Part shown: positions 44,337 to 54,276 of the stretch, piece after piece
Numbering within the stretch: the stretch's first letter is position 1
Layout: the number at the start of each line of letters is the position of its first letter
Assembly: GCF_000025185.1 (NCBI RefSeq)
Contig: NC_013720.1
Location: forward strand, 558,001 to 622,000
DNA length: 64,000 bases
DNA from: Pirellula staleyi DSM 6068
Lineage (GTDB): Bacteria; Planctomycetota; Planctomycetia; Pirellulales; Pirellulaceae
Direction of reading: 5' to 3'
Made by a program: the position numbers and the translations under genes
Notes under the pieces: generated by a model
Told to the model about the DNA's origin: nothing
Seen by the model: the letters and a program-made list of their open reading frames with translations, nothing else
Databases searched by the model: none

Positions 44337-45797
44337 ATGACGCACGCTACCGCAGAACTATCAGCGACCTCCAACTCCAGGCCGTTCTCACTGCTTGTGG
44401 TTTCGCCCGATCGCAAGTTGCTTCGTCAACTTGCGAGATTTCTCGACGTGTTTGGCTATCACACTCGCCAGGCAGCCGACGTGAATCAAGCGATTGCCGC
44501 AGCCCAGTGCGGACCTGTTGATTTTCTGATCGCCGATGCGCTCACTCCGGTTCCTCCCGGAACACAGCTCTGCAAACTGGTCCGAGCCCAGGCCCGAGGT
44601 GGCTATACCTACTCGCTCCTCGCGCTTGCCGATCCCACCGTACAGCAAGTGACTGAAGCACTCGAAGCTGGTTTCGACGACTTCCTCGCCCGGCCGATTG
44701 TGTTTGGCGAATTGCTCGCGCGTCTTCGCGCTGGAGCGCGGGTGATCGAGTTCGAACGCCGCTTAGCCACCCAATCGGGCTGCGATCCGGTCACGAAACT
44801 CCCCGATCGAAGCTTGCTCGCCAAGTTCCTCGCTCAGCCGATTCCGGCCCCGTTTACTCAGCGGTTCCTGGCTATCCTCGATCTCGATTCTTTCTCGCGA
44901 GTGCCGCGTAATGCTGGCGCGGAAGCGTCGCATCTGCTGCTTCCGATCATCGCCGAACGTCTCTGCTCGCTTGCCCCCAGCGGAAGTTTTGTAGCCTCGC
45001 TCGGCGACGATCATTTCGCGGTGACCCTCGATACCACGAGCGAACACGATGCGATCGCTGCTGCTCAGAAAATGATCGACGCGCTCGCTGCCGAAACGTT
45101 TACGATCGGCACCTCGACCGTGCATCTCACCACCAGCTGTGGGTTGGTCGAACATCGTGCGTCGCAGCAATCAGCCGATGCCACCCTCGAAATGGCCGAG
45201 AGTTCGCTCGATCTCGCCAAATCATCGGGTGGCAACTGTGTGTGCACCTATCGCGAGGTAGATCACGACGAAGAAGCTTGGGCCGAACTGGCTGCTGCTG
45301 GTCGCTTGTTTGAAACGACACTCGCTCGCGATGTGATGTCCCCCTGCCCCCTCCTGGTGCACCTCGACGAGACTCTCGATCAAGCGCAAGCGATGATCAA
45401 TCTCACGCGGCTGTCGGCAGCTGTGGTGGTCGATTCGGAAGGTCGTCTCGCGGGACTATTAACCCAAGATCAACTCACGGCGCTCGATCCACGTCCTACT
45501 GGAAAACCACGAGGGGGGAGCAGCACGCGGCTCGTCCGCCATTTGATGACCAGCGATGTCCCCAAGTTCGACGAACGAGCGACGCTCGCCGAATTGCTCG
45601 AGTTTTTCACGGGAAATTCGAGCCCCTTGGCAGTGATCGTGAGCGAGAAGAAACCGACCGGCATTGTCTTTTGTCAGGCTCTCGCCGCTCTCAACGAGCG
45701 CCTAACCTCGTCTCATTTTGCTCCACTGCAATCGATCACTGAAACGAGCGACTATCTGCTCGTTCCCGATCTTTGCCATGCCGATACTTCTTGCTAG
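44337..45797 (+). CDS. Receiver-degenerate GGDEF-CBS pair protein
   Basis: 486 aa from the ATG at 44337; a GTG at 44289 would add 16 residues. Residues 15-135 form a receiver domain (LLVVSPDRKLLRQLARFLDVFGYHTRQA) with Asp67 in FLIADALTP as acceptor, and Arg-Pro instead of Lys-Pro near its end. Residues 150-300 have the GGDEF fold (DPVTKLPDRSLLAKFL, FLAILDLDSF, SLGDDHFAVTLD), but the signature reads LGDDHF for GGDEEF, so it is probably not a cyclase. Residues 330-470 hold two CBS motifs (ARDVMSPCPLLVHLDETLDQAQAMI, RHLMTSDVPKFDERATLAELLEFF). It lies divergent to the FHA-EAL gene. Confidence 0.87.
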   Translation: MTHATAELSATSNSRPFSLLVVSPDRKLLRQLARFLDVFGYHTRQAADVNQAIAAAQCGPVDFLIADALTPVPPGTQLCKLVRAQARGGYTYSLLALADPTVQQVTEALEAGFDDFLARPIVFGELLARLRAGARVIEFERRLATQSGCDPVTKLPDRSLLAKFLAQPIPAPFTQRFLAILDLDSFSRVPRNAGAEASHLLLPIIAERLCSLAPSGSFVASLGDDHFAVTLDTTSEHDAIAAAQKMIDALAAETFTIGTSTVHLTTSCGLVEHRASQQSADATLEMAESSLDLAKSSGGNCVCTYREVDHDEEAWAELAAAGRLFETTLARDVMSPCPLLVHLDETLDQAQAMINLTRLSAAVVVDSEGRLAGLLTQDQLTALDPRPTGKPRGGSSTRLVRHLMTSDVPKFDERATLAELLEFFTGNSSPLAVIVSEKKPTGIVFCQALAALNERLTSSHFAPLQSITETSDYLLVPDLCHADTSC

Positions 45798-45916
45798 AGT
45801 CCCGCGCTCTAACTTCCGCTTCCTCGTAACTGGTACTGTCACTCCACCCCTTCATGCTGATTTGGCGACGATCAAGATGATCTCGCGATGGATCGACCAA
45901 CTCCCCGAGGCTCCCC

Positions 45917-47176
45917 ATGCAACTCGTACTGTTCGAGGATGAGTTCGTACCCAAACTCTATCCCATCACGGTTGGTCGTCCTGCCTTTGCAACGACGGTG
46001 GGAAGCTATCGCCTGATCGACTGGATGTCGTTTCTTGCGCAAGATGTTGGCGCGAAGATTCGAGCTGTCGTACGACCTCATCTTACGACGATCTTACACA
46101 TCGATTATCCACAGCTAGCTGCAGTCCCATCACCGGGCGATCTTCCTGTGCTCCTCGTCAATGCACGGATGGTCCCTTCACGAACGGTGTGCGAGAATCT
46201 CCTAGCGCTGCTAAAAACGGGTCAGTCGGGACTCGTGCGAAGTGGCGATGCGCTGGCAGCAGCGCTCATCACCGACCCGGCCCTCTTGCCCCCAACTAGC
46301 AACGATCTGAAGAAGTTTCTCGACTATCTCCACTCGAGCGTTTGGGCCAAATTGCCAACGATTTCCGGCAATTTTCCGCTACTTGACTACCCTCACGACA
46401 CGGTCCGTCACAATCTGTCGATCATCGACGAGAACCTCGCGCATCGACTTGCGCGCGGCAACTTCCAAGAGATTGCTACCGGTGTGTTTGCCGCTGAGGG
46501 GGCGACGCTCGGTGCCTACTGCGTAACCGATACGTCGAAAGGTCCGGTGCTGCTCGATCAAGGTGCCACCGTCGGGCCCTATACCTTGCTGCGCGGCCCA
46601 GCCTATATCGGACCCAAGTCACGTGTTCTCGAACACTCGGCCATCAAGGATGCTGTTTCGCTAGGACACACCACCAAGATCGGTGGCGAAGTCGAAGCGT
46701 CGATCGTCGAGCCTTACACCAACAAACAGCATCACGGATTTTTGGGACACAGCTATTTGGGAAGCTGGATCAATCTCGGTGCGGGAACATGCAACAGCGA
46801 TCTCAAAAACACCTACGGCATGGTGAAGATGGAATATCGTGGCGAGCATGTACAAACCGGGATGCAGTTCGTTGGCTGCATGATGGGGGACTATAGCAAG
46901 AGTGCAATCAACACCGGCATCTTCACCGGCAAAACGGTGGGAGCTTGCTCGATGGTCTATGGCTTCGTGACGACGAATGTCCCCAGCTTTGTGAACTATG
47001 CTCGGCTGTTTGGTCAAGTGACCGAGCTTCCCCCCGATGTGATGATCGCCACGCAGCAGCGCATGTTTCAGCGGCGCAGTGTGAGCCAGCGCCCCTGCGA
47101 CTCGCAGCTGATCCACGACATGTACGAGCTCACGCGGCACGAACGTCAGCTCGCGGGTGAACCGCTATCGCTCTAA
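45917..47176 (+). CDS. GlmU-like putative sugar nucleotidyltransferase
   Basis: 419 aa. N-terminal part with VLFEDEFVPKLYPITVGRPAFATTVGSYRLIDW matches the NTP_transf_4 group, which lacks the usual GGxGTR of active GlmU. The C-terminal two-thirds forms a left-handed beta helix of hexapeptide repeats (GPVLLDQGATVGPYTLLRGPAYIGPKSRVLEHSAIKDAVSLGHTTKIGGEVEASIVEPYTNKQHHGFLGHSYLGSWINLGAGT). A putative NDP-sugar synthesis or acyltransfer role in envelope sugar metabolism follows from fold only. It is a family shared by planctomycetes and Bacteroidetes. Starts 119 bases after the GGDEF gene. Confidence 0.82.
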   Translation: MQLVLFEDEFVPKLYPITVGRPAFATTVGSYRLIDWMSFLAQDVGAKIRAVVRPHLTTILHIDYPQLAAVPSPGDLPVLLVNARMVPSRTVCENLLALLKTGQSGLVRSGDALAAALITDPALLPPTSNDLKKFLDYLHSSVWAKLPTISGNFPLLDYPHDTVRHNLSIIDENLAHRLARGNFQEIATGVFAAEGATLGAYCVTDTSKGPVLLDQGATVGPYTLLRGPAYIGPKSRVLEHSAIKDAVSLGHTTKIGGEVEASIVEPYTNKQHHGFLGHSYLGSWINLGAGTCNSDLKNTYGMVKMEYRGEHVQTGMQFVGCMMGDYSKSAINTGIFTGKTVGACSMVYGFVTTNVPSFVNYARLFGQVTELPPDVMIATQQRMFQRRSVSQRPCDSQLIHDMYELTRHERQLAGEPLSL

Positions 47177-47581
47177 CGATCGTTGGGCCTGCGCCGCGCG
47201 ACCAGTGCCACGCTCACCCACTGCTTAGAGCGCCAGCTTCACGACTTCGCCAATCACGCGAATCAACTCTTGCGACAACTGGCTCGCCTTAAGTGCCTCA
47301 CTTTCCACAGCTTAGCGCAATCTTTTGCGCGTGACGGTGCGACTGCATGGGATCGTTGCCAGCAACGCTAGCGGCGTACGGTTCTTTGTAAAATTTACGC
47401 AATCTGGCCTCGAGCGACGTTGCTCGGTTTTGGCCGTTGGTGGTACAGTGCCCGCGATCCAGAGTCAGCCCGAGCGCGCTTGTTCGCCTCGATCGGCTGA
47501 AGGAGGTTCGAACTTCAGGACGAAGCTCGAGCGGTGCACAACTTCCCGTAGTGCACCACGGTTTGCGACAGGGAGGTCGCT
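47177..47581. other. Intergenic region ahead of the two-component pair
   Basis: No gene with recognisable product. A good ribosome site GGGAGGT lies just before the GTG start at 47582. No hairpin with T run was seen. Confidence 0.4.
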
Positions 47582-49213
47582 GTGTTTTCCCGCTTATCCA
47601 TCAAATCGAAACTGCTCGTCTGCGTGGCGCTCCTCAGCGTCGCCACGTTGATCGTTGCCGTCAGCGGTTTTCGCGGGGTCTACAGCTATCGCCAACTCGC
47701 TCGCACCATCAGTCTACGTGCCAGCGAACTCCCACTGGCAGGCGACCTTTCACGCACGCTCAGTGATTTGCGAGTGACCCTCAGCCGCGCACGGCAAGTC
47801 ACGTCACTCACGCTCGATGGTGAAGCGACGGAAATCGATATCGTGGTGCTGCGTCACGAGTTTCGCACAAAGCTCGATGCGGTCGAAGGAAAGCTTCAGC
47901 AGTACCGCGCACAGCTCGAGACGGAACTGCCCAGCGATCCACGTTTTGGCGACCGATCGCACGAACGTAAAACCATCGACGCGATCGAACGATCACTCAA
48001 AGAGCTGGCAAGTTCCAAGGATCAGCCCGACTGGATTCTCGATCCCGTGCGCGTGATGTCCCTTTCGGCACAAGCCGACGAGGTGTATGAATTGTCGGCC
48101 TCGTTGCCGCAAGAACTGCATCAGCGTATGCACGATTTCGCGAAGGAAATCCGGATCGAATATCGTACCTGGATTGTCGCAACGTGGGTCAGCACGCTAC
48201 TAGCGGGCGGACTACTGTGCGCGATGTTTGTGCTCTCTTACACCTGGATCGTAGCGCCGCTGCAGGTGCTCATCGATGGCTCGCGGCGCATTGCCCAGCG
48301 CGACGATTTCGATCACCGCATTTTTTTGAAATCACGCGATGAAATGGCCGAACTGGCTAGCGCGCTCAATGAAATGACCGCGCGTTTTCAAGAGATTCGT
48401 CGCGATCTCGATGATCAAGTGAAACAGCGCACCAAAGAAGTGGTGCGGAGCGAGCAGCTCGCCAGCGTCGGCTTTTTGGCAGCTGGCGTGGCGCACGAAA
48501 TCAACAATCCACTCGCTTCGATTGCCTGGTGTGCTGAGTCGCTCGAATCGCGGCTGTACGACATTTTGCATGACGATTTGACCAAGCCCACCGAGCAACA
48601 AAGCGCTGAAATCGCCGTACTCCGAAAGTACCTCACGCGTATTCAGGACGAAGCGTTCCGCTGCAAAGGAATCACCGACGGCCTGCTCGATTTTTCGCGC
48701 CTCGGCGATGTCGAAAAACAAGCCACCGACCTGGGCGAGTTGATCGAAGGTGTGATCGAGATGGTGCGCCATCTCGGCAAATATCGCGAGAAGCAAGTCG
48801 AATTCACTTCCGAAGGACGCGTGGCTTGCCCCGTGAATGCACAAGAGTTCAAGCAAGTGATGCTGAACCTGATTACCAACGGCCTCGACAGTTTGGACCC
48901 CGGCGGGATTGTGCACGTGACACTCAAAAAGAGTGGAAATTCGGCGGAAATCCTCGTTCGCGACAATGGCTGTGGCATGTCCCCTGAAGTGCTCGAGCAC
49001 TTGTTTGAACCGTTCTTTACTCGGCGGCGCGATGGTCAGGGAACTGGCCTCGGGCTCTCGATTACGTATCGCATTGTGATGGATCACGGCGGGAGCCTGC
49101 AGCCCGCCAGCGATGGACCAGGTAAGGGTTCGCGCATGCGACTCCTCTTGCCACTCGACGCCAAGGATAAGGCGACTCATGAAAGAGACCATGAAAAACG
49201 ACAAGCCGCTTAA
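47582..49213 (+). CDS. Membrane histidine kinase with HAMP domain
   Basis: 543 aa from a GTG at 47582 (GGGAGGT 5-6 bases upstream). A first membrane helix ([20 protein letters not shown]), a roughly 180-residue periplasmic helical sensor and a second helix ([22 protein letters not shown]) lead to HAMP ([22 protein letters not shown]). HisKA with phospho-His in [17 protein letters not shown] and HATPase boxes [21 protein letters not shown] and GQGTGLGLS follow. NtrB/ZraS-like kinase that should phosphorylate the sigma-54 activator encoded next; the genes overlap by 35 bases. Confidence 0.93.
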   Translation: MFSRLSIKSKLLVCVALLSVATLIVAVSGFRGVYSYRQLARTISLRASELPLAGDLSRTLSDLRVTLSRARQVTSLTLDGEATEIDIVVLRHEFRTKLDAVEGKLQQYRAQLETELPSDPRFGDRSHERKTIDAIERSLKELASSKDQPDWILDPVRVMSLSAQADEVYELSASLPQELHQRMHDFAKEIRIEYRTWIVATWVSTLLAGGLLCAMFVLSYTWIVAPLQVLIDGSRRIAQRDDFDHRIFLKSRDEMAELASALNEMTARFQEIRRDLDDQVKQRTKEVVRSEQLASVGFLAAGVAHEINNPLASIAWCAESLESRLYDILHDDLTKPTEQQSAEIAVLRKYLTRIQDEAFRCKGITDGLLDFSRLGDVEKQATDLGELIEGVIEMVRHLGKYREKQVEFTSEGRVACPVNAQEFKQVMLNLITNGLDSLDPGGIVHVTLKKSGNSAEILVRDNGCGMSPEVLEHLFEPFFTRRRDGQGTGLGLSITYRIVMDHGGSLQPASDGPGKGSRMRLLLPLDAKDKATHERDHEKRQAA

Positions 49214-50576
49214 TCGTCTGAAGATCCTCTTCGCCGACGACGAAGCCGCCCTTCAGGAACTCATGAGCCTCGAGCTCCCACGCATGGGACACGAGGTGAC
49301 GGTGTGCCCCGATGGACCGACGGCTGTCGCTGCGCTCGAACTCAATACTTACGACTGCATTATCGTCGACCTCGATATGCCAGGAATGAATGGCATTCAG
49401 GTGATCGGTAAATGCAAGGAACTCGCCCCCGATACCGATGCGGTGGTGCTGACCGGCAAAAGCTCGTTCGACTCGGCGATCGCTGCGCTGCGGTTTGGAG
49501 CGTTTGATTATCTGACAAAGCCCTGCAAACTCGTCGATCTGAAGGCACTGCTCCACCGAGTCGCCGCCAAGCGCGAGTGGGTGAACAAGTGCCGCGCGCT
49601 CAAGCATCAGCTCGAGCGTCTCGAAGGGAAGACCGAGCTGGTAGGGTCTAGCCGCGCGATGGATCAGGTGCGCAAGCTGATTCAGAAAGTGGCTCCCACC
49701 GGCAGCACCGTGCTGGTGCTGGGTGAAACGGGAACCGGTAAGGAACTCGTCGCTCGCGCGGTGCATCAGCAGTCGCTACGTGCGGAAAAGCCGTTCGTCG
49801 CTGTGAACTGCGGAGCACTTCCCGAGAGCCTGATCGAAAGCGAACTGTTTGGGCATCGCAAGGGTTCCTTCACCGGTGCCGACGATCACCGGGTTGGACT
49901 TTTTGAAGTGGCCCACGGAGGAACGATTTTCCTCGACGAAATCGGAGAGCTTCCGAAGTCGATGCAAGCCAAGCTGTTGCGCGTGCTCGAGAGTGGTGAA
50001 ATTCGCCGCGTCGGCGACAATAACGCGTTCGTGGTGGATGTGCGTGTCGTTTGCGCTACGCACCGCAATTTGCCCGAGATGGTGGAAGCGGGCGATTTCC
50101 GCGAAGACTTGATGTATCGCATCAACACCTTCGAACTGCATATTCCCCCTTTGCGCGAGCGGCTCGATGATATCGAAGATCTCGCCAGCCACTTGCTCCG
50201 GCGGTTCCTCCCGACCCTCAAAGCGGGCGACACTTGCTTTACCCCCGAAGCGGTTCAGCTGCTCGAAAAACATGGCTGGCCGGGGAACGTTCGGGAACTA
50301 GCCAACGTGATTGAGCATGCCTCGATCTTGTGCGACAAGGCACCGATCACACCTGAGAACTTGCCGCAGCGACTGAGTGGACGAATCAAGCCGCAACTCA
50401 CCCGGGCACGTATCGCGGGACCGATTTCGCTCCGCGATCTTGAAATGCAAGCGATCCACGAGGCACTCGATCGCCACAATGGCAATAAGCCCGAAGCGGC
50501 GGAAGAACTCGGCATCAGCCTCAAAACGCTCTACAACAAGCTGAACCAAACCACCGCGCTCGAGAAATCGGCGTAG
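49179..50576 (+). CDS. Sigma-54-dependent response regulator (NtrC family)
   Basis: 465 aa from the ATG at 49179; ATG at 49191 is an alternative, and the frame runs open to 49113 inside the kinase gene. Receiver ([18 protein letters not shown]; acceptor Asp in [12 protein letters not shown]), AAA+ domain with Walker A GETGTGKE, the sigma-54 contact GSFTGADD (GAFTGA variant with Ser), Walker [13 protein letters not shown], and a Fis-type helix-turn-helix at the end ([23 protein letters not shown]). It activates RpoN promoters when phosphorylated by the kinase just upstream. Target promoters are not evident in the window. Confidence 0.94.
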   Translation: MKETMKNDKPLNRLKILFADDEAALQELMSLELPRMGHEVTVCPDGPTAVAALELNTYDCIIVDLDMPGMNGIQVIGKCKELAPDTDAVVLTGKSSFDSAIAALRFGAFDYLTKPCKLVDLKALLHRVAAKREWVNKCRALKHQLERLEGKTELVGSSRAMDQVRKLIQKVAPTGSTVLVLGETGTGKELVARAVHQQSLRAEKPFVAVNCGALPESLIESELFGHRKGSFTGADDHRVGLFEVAHGGTIFLDEIGELPKSMQAKLLRVLESGEIRRVGDNNAFVVDVRVVCATHRNLPEMVEAGDFREDLMYRINTFELHIPPLRERLDDIEDLASHLLRRFLPTLKAGDTCFTPEAVQLLEKHGWPGNVRELANVIEHASILCDKAPITPENLPQRLSGRIKPQLTRARIAGPISLRDLEMQAIHEALDRHNGNKPEAAEELGISLKTLYNKLNQTTALEKSA

Positions 50577-50765
50577 CGATCGTTTGGGAAATCGATGCCA
50601 GGCTCTTAGCGAGCAACCTTGTTGCGCGATCTCAAGAAATGCTTGAGGTCGCTCGAGAGTCGTCGATATAGGGCGCAATTCGAGCGCCCCTGTCCAGACC
50701 GTAAGCCAAGGAGCTACGGCTTCGCTCGATCAGTGCTCGCAAAAGCTCTTGGCGCTCAGGAGCGT

Positions 50766-51401
50766 TTACTTTCCCATGTTGCGGACGACACCGACGACGA
50801 TGCCGACGACGTTGGCTTCTTTCAGGTAGATCGGCTGCATGGTGCTGTTGGCAGGTTGCAGACGGACCCCCTTGGCCTCGGGGAACCAGTATTTCAGGGT
50901 CGCTTCCCCTTCGGGACTTTGTGCGACAACCATCTGCCCGGCGTTGGCCGACTTTTGCTTCTTCACGACGACATAATCGCCGTCGGAGATATGGGCCTCA
51001 ATCATCGAGTCACCACGCACCTGTAAGACGAACAGGTTCTTTTTCGAGAACATCTCGGCGAAATCGATGCGCTCGTTCTGCTCGAAGGCGAGGTTCGTCA
51101 GTCCAGCCGCTACGGTGCCAGCCAGAGGCAAGCCTTTATCTTCGGCGACAATTTCCGGAGCGAGTTCGATCGCACGGGCCACGGCCCGATCTTGTTTACG
51201 AACGCGCTGTAGCAGCCCCTTCTTTTCGAGCGCTTTGAGGTGACACATCACACCGTTAGGGCTGCGAATGTCGAAATGCTCGCCAATTTCGCGAACCGTC
51301 GGGCCATAGCCACGGGTTCGGATCTGCTCCCGAATGAACTCGAACACCAGCGATTGACGCTTTGTGAGGGTGTCGGTCAATGTGTCGGCGGCACTGTTCA
51401 T
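50766..51401 (-). CDS. lexA: LexA repressor of the SOS response
   Basis: 211 aa from the ATG at 51401, preceded by AAAGGAAA. N-terminal winged helix (TKRQSLVFEFIREQIRTRGYGPTVREIGEHFDIRSPNGVMCHLKALEKKGLL). Cleavage site Ala99-Gly100 in LAGTVAAG; catalytic dyad Ser132 (RGDSM) and Lys148 (GDYVVVKK). RecA-stimulated self-cleavage lifts repression of DNA-repair genes. A palindrome upstream (51492-51508) could be its own operator. Divergent from purE. Confidence 0.95.
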   Translation of the reverse strand: MNSAADTLTDTLTKRQSLVFEFIREQIRTRGYGPTVREIGEHFDIRSPNGVMCHLKALEKKGLLQRVRKQDRAVARAIELAPEIVAEDKGLPLAGTVAAGLTNLAFEQNERIDFAEMFSKKNLFVLQVRGDSMIEAHISDGDYVVVKKQKSANAGQMVVAQSPEGEATLKYWFPEAKGVRLQPANSTMQPIYLKEANVVGIVVGVVRNMGK

Positions 51402-51791
51402 ACATTTTCCTTTGAAGGCATTCCTCTTTCGGTGGCGGGGGCTCCTCCACTGGCGGAATTCTAATATACCGCTGTTCACTTTCAAGCCAAATGTTCAGTT
51501 ACTGGACAAATTTCTTCAGTTTCTGACCATACGTGTCCTCTGCCTCTGTTTCTCTAGGGGATTTGCACAAACTTTTCCTAGCCAGGCCTCGTTTTTTGCC
51601 TCGGTTCGATGGTGTTACTGTACACCTATTATCTATGGCGCGTCTGCGTCCCTTTTCAGCACCACTCGCTCGCCCCGTTGCCAGATCTGCCCCTGTGAAG
51701 GAACATTGGCAGGTAACTTTGGCACCCGAGAGCGTGTCTCTCCCGATCTACTGGCCACGCAACGCTGTCGCCGCCGTGCGAGGAACCTCCA
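51402..51791. other. Divergent control region of lexA and purE
   Basis: Holds the LexA-like palindrome at 51492-51508 close to lexA, and about 280 bases leading to purE in which no further signal was recognised. A plus-strand open frame there is a shadow. Confidence 0.45.
51492..51508. promoter_or_regulatory. Candidate LexA operator
   Basis: Near-palindrome TGTTCAGTTACTGGACA: left arm TGTTCAGT and right arm ACTGGACA, whose complement TGTCCAGT differs at one base, around a central T. It lies 91 bases upstream of lexA, consistent with autoregulation. The motif is neither the E. coli (CTGT-N8-ACAG) nor the alphaproteobacterial GTTC-N7-GTTC consensus. Confidence 0.55.
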
Positions 51792-52286
51792 ATGACCGAA
51801 ACACCGCCCCCCTTGGTGGGTGTGATTATGGGAAGCAAGTCGGACTGGGAAACGATGCGCTATGCCGCTGCGATTCTCGAAGAGTTCGGCGTGCCTCACG
51901 AGTGCCGCGTTGTTTCAGCACATCGCACCCCCCAGCTGATGGCGGACTATGCTACTGCTGCTCAGTCGCGTGGCATTCGCGTGATCATCGCGGGTGCTGG
52001 TGGAGCTGCTCACTTGCCTGGCATGGTCGCATCGCAAACGGTGCTGCCGGTTCTGGGTGTGCCGGTCCAAAGCAAAGCACTTTCGGGACTCGACTCGCTG
52101 CTATCGATCGTGCAGATGCCGGGCGGAATCCCCGTGGGCACTCTCGCCATTGGTGAAGCGGGGGCTCGCAACGCGGGGCTTCTGGCGATCCGCATCTTGG
52201 CAACCACCGACGATCTCCTCCGCGCGAAGCTCGAAAAATTCCATACCGACATGACCCATAAAGTTTTGGGAGATACCCTTCCGTGA
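51792..52286 (+). CDS. purE: N5-carboxyaminoimidazole ribonucleotide mutase
   Basis: 164 aa, standard. PurE signature [41 protein letters not shown], then [16 protein letters not shown] and [33 protein letters not shown]. It converts N5-CAIR to CAIR in purine synthesis. Its stop overlaps the purK start by four bases, a coupled pair. Confidence 0.96.
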   Translation: MTETPPPLVGVIMGSKSDWETMRYAAAILEEFGVPHECRVVSAHRTPQLMADYATAAQSRGIRVIIAGAGGAAHLPGMVASQTVLPVLGVPVQSKALSGLDSLLSIVQMPGGIPVGTLAIGEAGARNAGLLAIRILATTDDLLRAKLEKFHTDMTHKVLGDTLP

Positions 52287-53422
52287 CCTCTCCGATTCTG
52301 CCCGGTAGTACCCTTGGTGTGCTCGGAAGTGGTCAGCTCGGTCGCATGTTCGCCATTGCGGCGCGGCGACTAGGTTACCGCGTGCATGTCCTCTCGCCCG
52401 ACGACGATACTCCCACGGGACAAGTCGCCGATGTGGAGTTTCGCGCATCGTATGACGATCTCGACGCAATCGAAAGTTTTGCGCGAGGAGTGAGCGTGGT
52501 GACATTCGAGTTCGAGAATGTACCTGCTGCCACCACAGCCGCTGCGGAAAAATATGCGCCGGTTCGTCCGAGTGGTGAAGTGCTTCACACGACTCAAAAT
52601 CGGTTGCGCGAAAAGTCGTTCCTCAAGCAGTCGGGCATTCCCGTCACGCCATTTGCGCCGGTCCGGTCGCTCGCCGATCTTTATGCTGCAGCCGACTTGC
52701 TGGGCGTTCCCGGTGTCCTCAAAACAGCCGACTGGGGCTACGACGGCAAAGGCCAAGCGAAGATTTTTGCGAAGGATGAGATTGCGAACGTCTGGCCCAA
52801 GTTCGAGTCGGGGGAAGCGATCTATGAATCGCTAATCGACTTCGACTGTGAAGTTTCTGTCGTTGGAGCGCGCGGCGTAGCAGGAGATTTCGTCGCCTAC
52901 GGGCCGATCCTCAACACCCACGCCAATCACATTCTCGATCTGTCGATCTGCCCTGCTCCGATCGATCCCACAGTTGCCACCGAAGCGATCAAAATCACTC
53001 GCGAGATTTTCGATCGATTAAAAGTGGTGGGTGTGCTGTGCGTCGAGTTCTTTCTCGACAAGAGTGGCCGCTTGATGGTGAACGAACTGGCGCCACGACC
53101 TCATAATTCGGGGCATCTGACGATCGATGCTTTCTCGACCTGTCAGTTCGAGCAGCAGGTGCGTGCGGTGTGTGGATTGCCACTCGGCTGCACGCGTCAG
53201 CATCGCCCCGCAGCGATGGCCAACTTGCTCGGCGATGTCTGGGCCGCTGGCACACCGCGCTGGGATTTGCTGCTCGCCGAGGAAGAAGTGAAGCTACATC
53301 TGTATGGCAAGTTTCAGCCCCGCGCTGGACGCAAGATGGGGCACCTCACCGCCTTGGCCGACACGCCCGAAGCCGCCGCCCACGCCGCCCGCCACGCGCG
53401 TGATTTGCTGGTGGGGAAGTAG
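52283..53422 (+). CDS. purK: N5-carboxyaminoimidazole ribonucleotide synthase
   Basis: 379 aa. Begins [34 protein letters not shown]-grasp core with [27 protein letters not shown] and [17 protein letters not shown]. It forms N5-CAIR from AIR, ATP and bicarbonate and hands it to PurE. The four-base overlap with purE (ATGA-like) shows an operon. Confidence 0.95.
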   Translation: MTSPILPGSTLGVLGSGQLGRMFAIAARRLGYRVHVLSPDDDTPTGQVADVEFRASYDDLDAIESFARGVSVVTFEFENVPAATTAAAEKYAPVRPSGEVLHTTQNRLREKSFLKQSGIPVTPFAPVRSLADLYAAADLLGVPGVLKTADWGYDGKGQAKIFAKDEIANVWPKFESGEAIYESLIDFDCEVSVVGARGVAGDFVAYGPILNTHANHILDLSICPAPIDPTVATEAIKITREIFDRLKVVGVLCVEFFLDKSGRLMVNELAPRPHNSGHLTIDAFSTCQFEQQVRAVCGLPLGCTRQHRPAAMANLLGDVWAAGTPRWDLLLAEEEVKLHLYGKFQPRAGRKMGHLTALADTPEAAAHAARHARDLLVGK

Positions 53423-53617
53423 TTTGCAGGTCCGGTTCCACTGGACATCAGATAGTGGCAAGAAGGTCTTGGCCGGTATAGATGGCCCTAAGGACTGACG
53501 AATGCAATTCGTGGCGGATGCCCTGAGCGTTCGATACACTATACTCCGCTGGGAAGATTAGGGAGTCAGCAAAAGATACTGCGGCAAAGACGTTAAATTG
53601 ATGGAATTGTTCCAGAC

Positions 53618-54160
53618 ATGAGTGTACCTCCGCGCCACCTCGCGCTGAATCTGCGAACGATATTCCTAGTTACCACACTAGTTGCTATTGCGCTAATTCC
53701 GTTCGCGCATCGACCGACTAAAAGAGTAGATTTCGATCCTAGCTTGGTTTTTATCAAACAAAAACACGGCGAACTACCTGGGGTGTACGAAACAACCGTT
53801 CACTTTGAGAAACATTACCAAGAGTTCTATCGTGATTATGAGCCCTTCGGTGACCTTGACGAGTTCATGGCTTCTTCGGATTTAGGGCTAAGCGTTCGAT
53901 TTAGCTCGCGGGACAAGAGCAAATTACCTATCCCTGAACAAGCCCTGAAAAACTATGAATCTCTGTTAAAGATCATTGGACATGACGAGATCGAGTTCGT
54001 GAAGTGGATGGACCCAAAGTCAGATTTCTGGTCCCAAGCTCCTGCTGAAGAGCATATAGACCGACTGCGAGACTGGCATCAGATACGGCGATCTCTTTCA
54101 CCTTCTCACAAGCCGTCACTTTCTGCCTCCGACCGCAAAAAGTATTCATTGCTACAATGA
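53618..54160 (+). CDS. Hypothetical protein with N-terminal membrane anchor
   Basis: 180 aa. One N-terminal helix (TIFLVTTLVAIALIPFA) following a short basic start; the remainder is soluble, charged and aromatic (FEKHYQEFYRDYEPFGDLDEFMASS). Codon use is AT-richer than purEK next door. No family recognised; a short lineage-specific gene. Placement outside the cytoplasm is likely from the topology. Confidence 0.5.
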   Translation: MSVPPRHLALNLRTIFLVTTLVAIALIPFAHRPTKRVDFDPSLVFIKQKHGELPGVYETTVHFEKHYQEFYRDYEPFGDLDEFMASSDLGLSVRFSSRDKSKLPIPEQALKNYESLLKIIGHDEIEFVKWMDPKSDFWSQAPAEEHIDRLRDWHQIRRSLSPSHKPSLSASDRKKYSLLQ

Positions 54161-54276
54161 CTATTCGTGACGTTCAATCTTCACACCTGACCATCAGAAT
54201 CGGCGAGAATTCTTCGACTGTGCAGCCGGCAATCTACTGATGTCGTGTTTTGAGTCGCACTTGCGTAATCACCGCT

